Shown here: positions 58,300-64,000 of the stretch, piece by piece
Numbering within the stretch: position 1 is the stretch's first letter
Layout: every line of letters begins with the position of its first letter
From: Pseudomonas prosekii
GTDB taxonomy: Bacteria; Pseudomonadota; Gammaproteobacteria; Pseudomonadales; Pseudomonadaceae
Length of the DNA: 64,000 bases
Direction of reading: 5' to 3'
NCBI RefSeq assembly: GCF_900105155.1
Contig: NZ_LT629762.1
Location: forward strand, 2,829,001-2,893,000
Notes under the pieces: model-generated
What the model was told of the DNA's origin: nothing
Database searches by the model: none
The model's input: only the letters and a program-made list of their open reading frames with translations
Program-made: the position numbers and the translations under genes

Positions 58300-60212
58300 C
58301 CACCCCCGCGCACATCCCGTCCGAACCAAGCCTGTTGTCCTCGGCCGAACAACGCAGCGCCGCCCGTCAACTGACCTTGGCCATGCTCGCGCTGGGCTTG
58401 CTGGCGCTCGGTTTGATCTGGCGTTGGCTGTCGCCGGAGCAGACTGGGGTCAGCCAATTGCTGCTCGGTTTTGCTTCGTTACTGGTGGCCGTGCCGGTGA
58501 TGCGCTCGGCGTGGTACAGCCTGCGCTACCCAAGTTTGCACGGCATCACCGATCAACTGATTGCGTTGGCAATGCTCGGCGCCTGGGCCACCGGCGATCT
58601 GCTCACCGCTGCGTTGTTGCCCATCATCATGATCTTCGGCCACGTGCTGGAGGAACGCAGCGTCATCGGCTCGCAAGAAGCGATCCACGCTTTGGGCAAA
58701 CTCACCCGCAGCCACGCGCGCAAAGTGCAGGCGGACGGCGCGATCATCGAAGTCGACAACGGCACACTGAAGGCTGGCGATATTGTCGAAGTGCGCGCCG
58801 GGGATCGGGTGCCGGCGGATGGCCGCGTGTTGTCCGGTCAGGCGAGCCTCGACACCGCGTCGATTACCGGCGAATCAGTGCCGCTGGAAGTGGCGGCCGG
58901 CATGAGCGTGTTCGGTGGCGCGATCAACCTCGACGGTCTGCTACGGATTGAAGTGACGCGCACCGGCCACGAATCGACCCTCGGCAAAGTGATCGCGCTG
59001 ATGCAGAGCGCCGAGCGTTCCAAGCCGCCGATCACCCGTTTGCTCGAGCGTTACGCCGGCAGCTATATGGTGCTGGTGCTGTTGCTGGCGGCGGTGACCT
59101 GGTTCGTCACCAACGATGCGCAAGCGATGCTCGCGGTGTTGGTCGCCGCTTGCCCGTGCGCGCTGGTGTTGTCGGCGCCGGCCACGGCGATTGCCGGGGT
59201 GGCGGTCGCGGCGCGTCACGGCATCCTGATTCGCAGCTCGGCGTTCCTCGAAGAACTGGCGGACCTGACCTCGCTGGTGGTGGATAAAACCGGCACGCTG
59301 ACCTTCGGCACCCTGCGCCTGCAATCGATCGACAGCCCGCTGGAGGATCGCAGCCCTGTGCTGAAACTGGCCGCCAGCCTCGGTTCGGCGAGCAGCCATC
59401 CGGTCAGTCGCGCCTTGGCCAGTCTGGTCACGCCAGAACATTTTTTGCTGCTGTTGGACATTCACGAACGCCAGGGCTTGGGCGTCGTTGCAATGACCGA
59501 GCAGGGCGAAGCAGCGCTCGGGCGTCCGGAGTTGTTTGCGCAATTGGGCATCGTGACTTCGGCGATTCCCGAACACGACGGGCCAATTGCCGGGCTCGCG
59601 CTGAACGGCGAATTTCTCGCGTGGCTGTTGCTCGCGGACACGCTCAAACCGGAAGCGCATTTTGCGTTGCAGGAATTGCGCGAACTCGGACTGGGCCGGC
59701 AATTGCTGCTGACCGGTGACCGGCAAAGCGTCGCGCAGACGTTGGCGCGTGACGTCGGGATCAGCGATGTCGAGGCGCAAGCCTTGCCTGAAGACAAACT
59801 CAATCGAGTGATGACGGAAATCGGCAACGGCTTTCGGCCGATGGTGGTTGGCGACGGCATCAACGATTCACTGGCGCTGAAGGCCGGGGTGGTTGGCGTG
59901 GCGATGGGCGCAGGCGGTGCGGACATTGCGCTGGCGTCGGCGGACATCGTGTTGATCGGCAGCGACTTGCGCCGGCTCGGCACCTGCGTGCGCTTGAGTC
60001 GCCAATGTCGGCAGACATTGCAGGTCAACGTGATCATCGGCCTCGGCTGGACCTTGGCGATTGTCGCGTTTGCCGCATTCGGCTGGCTCGGTGCGGCGGG
60101 GGCGATGATCGCTGCTTTGCTGCACAACTTCAGCACGTTGCTGGTGCTGGGCAACGCCGGACGGTTGCTGCGCTTTCAGGAGCCACTGTTGAAGTTGAAA
60201 GATGAGCACTGA
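58296..60212 (+). CDS. P1B-type heavy-metal-transporting ATPase linked to SPFH proteins
   Basis: This 638-residue metal-cation pump belongs to the CPx type. It has CPC in membrane helix 6 (AACPCALVL, residues 286-288), TGE (191-193), the phosphorylated Asp330 in DKTGTLT, the HP dipeptide (SSHPVSRAL, 368-369) and GDGIND (near 522). No N-terminal metal-binding domain (GxxCxxC) is present, so the His-rich SPFH partner could supply metal. The last helix region LLHNFSTLLVLGNAGRLLRF is unlike the classic ZntA or CopA form, so the metal (Zn, Co, Cu or other) cannot be assigned. It overlaps the third SPFH gene by 4 bases, which implies one operon. Confidence 0.9.
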   Translation: MTTPAHIPSEPSLLSSAEQRSAARQLTLAMLALGLLALGLIWRWLSPEQTGVSQLLLGFASLLVAVPVMRSAWYSLRYPSLHGITDQLIALAMLGAWATGDLLTAALLPIIMIFGHVLEERSVIGSQEAIHALGKLTRSHARKVQADGAIIEVDNGTLKAGDIVEVRAGDRVPADGRVLSGQASLDTASITGESVPLEVAAGMSVFGGAINLDGLLRIEVTRTGHESTLGKVIALMQSAERSKPPITRLLERYAGSYMVLVLLLAAVTWFVTNDAQAMLAVLVAACPCALVLSAPATAIAGVAVAARHGILIRSSAFLEELADLTSLVVDKTGTLTFGTLRLQSIDSPLEDRSPVLKLAASLGSASSHPVSRALASLVTPEHFLLLLDIHERQGLGVVAMTEQGEAALGRPELFAQLGIVTSAIPEHDGPIAGLALNGEFLAWLLLADTLKPEAHFALQELRELGLGRQLLLTGDRQSVAQTLARDVGISDVEAQALPEDKLNRVMTEIGNGFRPMVVGDGINDSLALKAGVVGVAMGAGGADIALASADIVLIGSDLRRLGTCVRLSRQCRQTLQVNVIIGLGWTLAIVAFAAFGWLGAAGAMIAALLHNFSTLLVLGNAGRLLRFQEPLLKLKDEH

Positions 60213-60325
60213 ACGGCGCGCTGACTGGCGGATCAGCGGTTGGGAAATTTTCAGAACTGTCTTGCACAGTCGAAGTCATCTGCTTGAGGGCCATCCAACG
60301 AGCGCTTGGTAGCTGCGGCCAAGTC

Positions 60326-60421
60326 TCTGTAGGAGCAAAGCTTGCTCGCGAGTGGGCCAGCACATTCACCCGTGCGCCGCCTGCCAGGTTGCTATCGCGA
60401 GCAAGTTTTGCTCCCACAGTC
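60326..60421. repeat. REP pair (GCTTGCTCGCGA type) upstream of cfa
   Basis: TGTAGGAGCAAAGCTTGCTCGCGAG is mirrored by ATCGCGAGCAAGTTTTGCTCCCACAG, with imperfect arms. It fills most of the gap between the P1B ATPase and the cyclopropane synthase and matches the family at 32349-32445. Confidence 0.8.
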
Positions 60422-60509
60422 ATAGAAAACGGCTATTTATCGATAGGCAGCTATTTTCTAGAGATGGTCTACCCTCAGATCAGACGTCTGAAACAAGGGG
60501 GGATTTTCC

Positions 60510-61694
60510 ATGCTCGCGCAACTTCCACCGGCCTTACAGAATCTGCAGTTACCGCTTCGCCTGCGACTCTGGGATGGCCATGAATTCAACCTGGGGCCGA
60601 CGCCCAGCGTCACGATTGTGGTCAAGGACCCACAAATGGTTACCCAGTTCACCCACCCAAGCCTGGACGCGCTAGGCGCTGCTTTCGTCGAAGGCAAGCT
60701 TGAGCTGGAAGGCTCGATCAGCGACGTGATCCGCGTCTGCGATGAATGGAGCCAGGCGTTATTGGGCGATGCCGACAGTCAGCCGGTACGACTTGCCCAC
60801 GACAAGGAAACCGACGCCAAGGCGATTTCCTACCACTACGACCTCTCCAACGCGTTTTACCAACTGTGGCTCGACAGCGACATGGCGTATTCCTGCGCCT
60901 ACTTCGAGACCGGCAGCGAGTCATTGGAACAGGCGCAGCAAGCCAAATTCCGCCACTTGTGCCGCAAGCTGCGGCTGCAACCGGGCGAATATCTGCTGGA
61001 TGTCGGTTGCGGCTGGGGCGGTCTGGCGCGTTACGCGGCACGTGAATGTGGCGCGAAAGTGTTCGGCATTACCCTGAGCAAGGAACAATTGGCGCTGGCC
61101 CGTGAGCGGGTCAAAGAGGAAGGGCTGGAAGATCTGGTCGAACTGCAACTGCTCGATTATCGCGATTTGCCGCAGGACGGACGTTTCGACAAAGTGGTCA
61201 GCGTCGGCATGTTTGAACACGTCGGCCACGCGAACCTTGCCGAGTACTGCAACATTCTTTTCGGTGCAGTGAAGGAGGGCGGTCTGGTGATGAACCACGG
61301 CATCACCGCCAAACACACTGACGGCCGGCCGGTGGGACGCGGCGCCGGGGATTTCATCGAGAAGTACGTGTTCCCCAACGGTGAGCTGCCGCACTTGTCG
61401 ATGATTGCCGCCGAGATCAGCGAAGCCGGATTGGAGATCGTCGACGTCGAGAGCCTGCGCCTGCACTACGCGCGCACGCTCGATCACTGGAGTGAACGCC
61501 TCGAAGACAATCTGGAAACCGCCGCCAAAGAGGTGCCCGAACAGGCGCTGCGCATCTGGCGGCTGTATCTGGCCGGTTGCGCCTACGCCTTCGCCAAAGG
61601 CTGGATCAACCTGCACCAGATTCTCGCGGTGAAGGCGCATCTGGACGGCAGCCACGAATTGCCCTGGACCCGCGACGACATTTACACGCCTTAA
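60510..61694 (+). CDS. cfa: Cyclopropane-fatty-acyl-phospholipid synthase
   Basis: Cfa methylenates unsaturated acyl chains of membrane phospholipids using SAM, typically on entry to stationary phase or under stress. The 394-residue protein is complete. It has the SAM motif [40 protein letters not shown] (about residues 156-195), the N-terminal [26 protein letters not shown] and the C-terminal [21 protein letters not shown]. Its stop TAA overlaps the convergent clsA stop by two bases in TTAA. It lies after a metal-ATPase operon but is not coupled to it. Confidence 0.93.
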   Translation: MLAQLPPALQNLQLPLRLRLWDGHEFNLGPTPSVTIVVKDPQMVTQFTHPSLDALGAAFVEGKLELEGSISDVIRVCDEWSQALLGDADSQPVRLAHDKETDAKAISYHYDLSNAFYQLWLDSDMAYSCAYFETGSESLEQAQQAKFRHLCRKLRLQPGEYLLDVGCGWGGLARYAARECGAKVFGITLSKEQLALARERVKEEGLEDLVELQLLDYRDLPQDGRFDKVVSVGMFEHVGHANLAEYCNILFGAVKEGGLVMNHGITAKHTDGRPVGRGAGDFIEKYVFPNGELPHLSMIAAEISEAGLEIVDVESLRLHYARTLDHWSERLEDNLETAAKEVPEQALRIWRLYLAGCAYAFAKGWINLHQILAVKAHLDGSHELPWTRDDIYTP

Positions 61695-63130
61695 AGGATC
61701 GGCGAAATAAGCCGGGCGACCCGCATGCCGATTTGTTGCAGGCGGTGGGTTTCCCGGCTTTCTTCCTTGGCGATTTCGTGGGACTGGGCGAAGTCATCGT
61801 TGAGCATCTTCTCGACTTCGCCAGCGAACACGCTGTCGACGGTCAGCAGCATCACTTCAAAATTCAGCCGGAATGAACGGTTGTCCAGATTGGCGCTGCC
61901 GATGGCGCTGATTTCGCTGTCGATCAACACCACTTTCTGATGCATGAAACCGGGTTCGTAACGGAACACTCGCACGCCCGCGCGCACCGCTTCGAAAGCG
62001 TAGAGGCTGGACGCGGCGTAAACGATGCGGTGGTCCGGGCGCGACGGCAGCAACAGCCGCACATCGACACCGCGCAGTACGGCCAGGCGCAGCGCCGCGA
62101 ACACTGCTTCGTCGGGAATGAAATAAGGGCTGGTGATCCATACGCGTTCAGTCGCTGCGTGAATTGCTTCGACAAAGAACAGCGAACAGGTTTCGTAGGA
62201 ATCGGCCGGGCCGCTGGCGAGCAATTGGCAGAGCACGCCGTCGTCCGGGTAAACGTCCGGCAGGATCAGCGGCGGCAACGTGCGTGCGGCCCAGAACCAG
62301 TCCTCGGCGAACGACTCCTGCATGCACGCCACCACCGGGCCGCGCACTTGCACGTGGGTATCGCGCCACGGTGCCAGCGGAGGTTTTTCGCCGAGGTATT
62401 CGTCGCCGACGTTATGCCCGCCAACAAAACCGAGGACGCCATCAACCACGACGATCTTGCGGTGGTTGCGGAAATTCACCTGGAAGCGATTGAGCCAGCC
62501 GCTGCGCGTGGCAAACGCTTTGACCTCGACCCCGGCATCCCGTAACGGTTGGACATAACTGTGCGGCAACGAGTGGCTGCCGATGCGGTCGTAAAGCAAG
62601 TAAACCGCCACGCCTTCACCAGCCTTTTTCAGCAGCAGATTATGCAAGCGCTGGCCGAGGCGGTCGTCGTGGATGATGAAAAACTGCACCAGCACCGCTT
62701 CTTTGGCGTTGCTGATGGCGGCGAAAATTGCTTCGAACGTGGCGGCGCCGTCGATCAACAGGTGCACGTCGTTGTTCGCCAGGCACGGCATGCGTCCCAG
62801 TTTTGGCATCGCCCGCAGCGAGGCATAGGCATTGGACGCGCGGGCGGCGAGGGCTTCCTCGACCCAGGGGCGCCAGTTCAGCTCGGAAATCGCTTTGCGC
62901 ATTTCTTCGTTGGCCTGACGTCGGGCCTGAATATAGCCGTCGAACGTGCTGCGGCCGAACACCAGATAAGGGATAAGCGTGAGGTAGGGAATGAACAGCA
63001 GCGACAGCGCCCAGGCAATCGAGCCTTGGGCGGTGCGCACGGTCAACACGGCGTGGATGGCGGCAATCAGGCCCAGCGTGTGCAACAAGGCGATCAGGTA
63101 ACCGAAAACGTGCGGTCCAAAATAATCCAT
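61691..63130 (-). CDS. clsA: Cardiolipin synthase (ClsA type)
   Basis: Cardiolipin synthase joins two phosphatidylglycerols in the inner membrane. The 479-residue protein matches the ClsA length. It has two N-terminal membrane helices (about 4-25 and 35-58). Two HKD motifs follow: [27 protein letters not shown] (about residues 217-245) and [30 protein letters not shown] (about 399-428). The start ATG 63130 gives the [13 protein letters not shown]-terminus; the longer frame to 63172 is not supported. Convergent with cfa. Confidence 0.93.
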   Translation of the reverse strand: MDYFGPHVFGYLIALLHTLGLIAAIHAVLTVRTAQGSIAWALSLLFIPYLTLIPYLVFGRSTFDGYIQARRQANEEMRKAISELNWRPWVEEALAARASNAYASLRAMPKLGRMPCLANNDVHLLIDGAATFEAIFAAISNAKEAVLVQFFIIHDDRLGQRLHNLLLKKAGEGVAVYLLYDRIGSHSLPHSYVQPLRDAGVEVKAFATRSGWLNRFQVNFRNHRKIVVVDGVLGFVGGHNVGDEYLGEKPPLAPWRDTHVQVRGPVVACMQESFAEDWFWAARTLPPLILPDVYPDDGVLCQLLASGPADSYETCSLFFVEAIHAATERVWITSPYFIPDEAVFAALRLAVLRGVDVRLLLPSRPDHRIVYAASSLYAFEAVRAGVRVFRYEPGFMHQKVVLIDSEISAIGSANLDNRSFRLNFEVMLLTVDSVFAGEVEKMLNDDFAQSHEIAKEESRETHRLQQIGMRVARLISPIL

Positions 63131-63261
63131 GAGGCAACCTTGCTCCTGAAGATTCAATACGTAAAAGACCATGTTCCGTGCAGAATGTCGCTATTTAATT
63201 GGGCCATGAACCGAAGCCTGGAGCTGACGTCTAACGGCCACTAATGATCAGGAGTTACTCG

Positions 63262-63783
63262 ATGAATGTTCGTCTGTTGGGTGTGGCCATGGCCCTCGGT
63301 TTGTCCCTTCCGGTTGCCGCTCAGGCGCAGATGCTGCAGCCGGGTCTGTGGGAATTGACCACGAGCAACATGAAAGTCGATAACCAGAACCTGCCGGATC
63401 TGCAACTGATCCTCGGTCAGTTGCAAGGCCAAATGACGCCGCAGCAGCGCGCGCAGTTGGAGAAGCAGGGCATCAACATTGGCGGCAAGGGCGTGCGTGC
63501 CTGCCTGACGCAGGAGCAAGTGGCGACGGACAACATTCCGCTGACCGACCCGGCATCGGGCTGCAAACAGGAAATCACTGATCGCACCGGCAATCAGTGG
63601 AAATTCAAGTTCAGCTGCCCGAAAGCGCAAGGTGCCGGCGTCGCGACGTTCCTCAGTGATCGTGAGTTCACCACCAAGGTCAGCGGCACGTTCAACGCCA
63701 CTGGTATTCAGCAGCAGGGCAGCCTGGACAGCCGCGCGGTGTGGCTGGGTAAGGATTGCGGAACGGTCAAGCCGCGCGCATAA
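63262..63783 (+). CDS. Periplasmic protein of DUF3617 family
   Basis: The 173-residue exported protein has a signal peptide (MNVRLLGVAMALGLSLPVAAQA, cut about residue 22). The mature part starts QMLQPGLWELTTSNMKVDNQNLPDLQLILGQLQGQMTPQQRAQLEKQGI and has paired cysteines (RACLTQEQ..., SGCKQEI, FSCPKAQ, KDCGTVK), likely forming disulfides. I recognise the DUF3617 pattern (LQPGLWE, a cysteine-containing CLT segment). Its function is unknown. AGGAG at 63250-63254 supports the start. It is divergent from clsA by 131 bases. Confidence 0.82.
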   Translation: MNVRLLGVAMALGLSLPVAAQAQMLQPGLWELTTSNMKVDNQNLPDLQLILGQLQGQMTPQQRAQLEKQGINIGGKGVRACLTQEQVATDNIPLTDPASGCKQEITDRTGNQWKFKFSCPKAQGAGVATFLSDREFTTKVSGTFNATGIQQQGSLDSRAVWLGKDCGTVKPRA

Positions 63784-63787
63784 AAGC

Positions 63788-63849
63788 TTCGCGGGCAAGC
63801 CTCGCTCCTACGGATATCACTGTCCGTAGGAGCGAGGCTTGCCCGCGAA
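63788..63849. repeat. REP with perfect 27-bp inverted arms
   Basis: The left arm (63788-63814) and right arm (63823-63849) are exact reverse complements, 27 bases each, around an 8-base loop. It is the GCGGGCAAGCCTCGCTCC family also found at 29388-29480. It lies between the DUF3617 gene and the convergent metal-binding protein gene, so it could also end transcripts. Confidence 0.85.
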
Positions 63850-63883
63850 AGCGTCCTCTAAAACGCCATCAACTCAGATCCGC

Positions 63884-64000
63884 TCAGGGTTTGCTCAACG
63901 CGTCGTACAGGGTGTTGAGGTTGTATTCGAACAGCCCGGCGAAGGTGCTGGCCGGGCCGCTGGCGGCGAGCGCATCGGAGTACAACGTGCCGCCAATCTT
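63884..64000 (-). CDS. Metal ABC transporter substrate-binding protein, C-terminal end (5' part beyond window)
   Basis: The last 38 residues of a reading frame run off the right edge. They read KIGGTLYSDALAASGPASTF and then AGLFEYNLNTLYDALSKP before the stop (63884-63886). The KIGGTLYSDALA...ASTF...YNLNTL pattern is typical of the C-terminus of ZnuA/MntC-like periplasmic binding proteins for Zn or Mn. The call rests on a short fragment. It is close to the SPFH/metal-ATPase cluster, which may or may not be significant. Confidence 0.6.
   Translation of the reverse strand, partial: KIGGTLYSDALAASGPASTFAGLFEYNLNTLYDALSKP

Overview
The window is a contiguous piece of a Pseudomonas chromosome, most like the P. 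fluorescens group, on the replication-origin side. The evidence is gene order (mnmE, mnmG, rsmG, parA, parB, atpIBEFHAGDC, glmU, glmR, glmS), the A-band type rhamnan locus (rmd-gmd-wbpW-wzm-wzt-wbpX-wbpY-wbpZ) and several Pseudomonas REP sequences. The rpmH-dnaA origin would lie a few kb to the left of base 1. All function calls come from reading translations and motifs; no searches were run.

Layout. 2-418 is the 3' end of mnmE with its terminator. 462-4497 is a minus-strand iron-uptake cassette (ECF sigma factor, FecR-type anti-sigma, TonB receptor with a signalling domain) behind a Fur-like site. 4461-5048 is non-coding and rich in DnaA-box-like 9-mers next to an AT-rich tract. 5049-9289 carries mnmG, rsmG, parA and parB. 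9335-16612 is the complete F1Fo ATP synthase operon, with hairpins at four gene junctions and a terminator. 16670-22520 has glmU, glmR and glmS (UDP-GlcNAc supply); facing them is a fused isopentenyl-diphosphate isomerase/squalene synthase-like gene. 22548-28311 is a six-gene minus-strand phospholipid operon resembling an expanded ynbABCD. 28472-32318 has a LysR regulator, a GST and a PNPOx-reductase-ferredoxin fusion.

32475-41547 (minus) makes and exports a D-rhamnose homopolymer: WbpW supplies GDP-mannose, Gmd and Rmd convert it to GDP-D-rhamnose, WbpX/Y/Z polymerise it, and Wzm/Wzt export it. The divergent 41977-47777 block (two related glycosyltransferases, two methyltransferases, a membrane acyltransferase) probably modifies that glycan. 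48003-52574 has a DUF3142-type lipoprotein, a large repeat-containing exported protein, a LysE-family exporter and an Lrp-family regulator. 52618-54018 is a dihydrolipoamide dehydrogenase broken by an in-frame TAG at codon 25.

54240-60212 is the most unusual block: three overlapping genes for SPFH (HflK/HflC-like) membrane proteins, one with a 16-histidine N-terminus, translationally coupled to a P1B-type metal ATPase. A near-perfect parS site lies in the first codons of the third gene. The right end holds cyclopropane fatty acid synthase, cardiolipin synthase, a DUF3617-type periplasmic protein and the C-terminus of a metal ABC transporter binding protein.

The best candidates for undescribed biology are the SPFH/metal-ATPase module, the ynb-like lipid operon, the isomerase/squalene synthase fusion, and the steep enrichment of TTATCCACA in the origin-proximal half.
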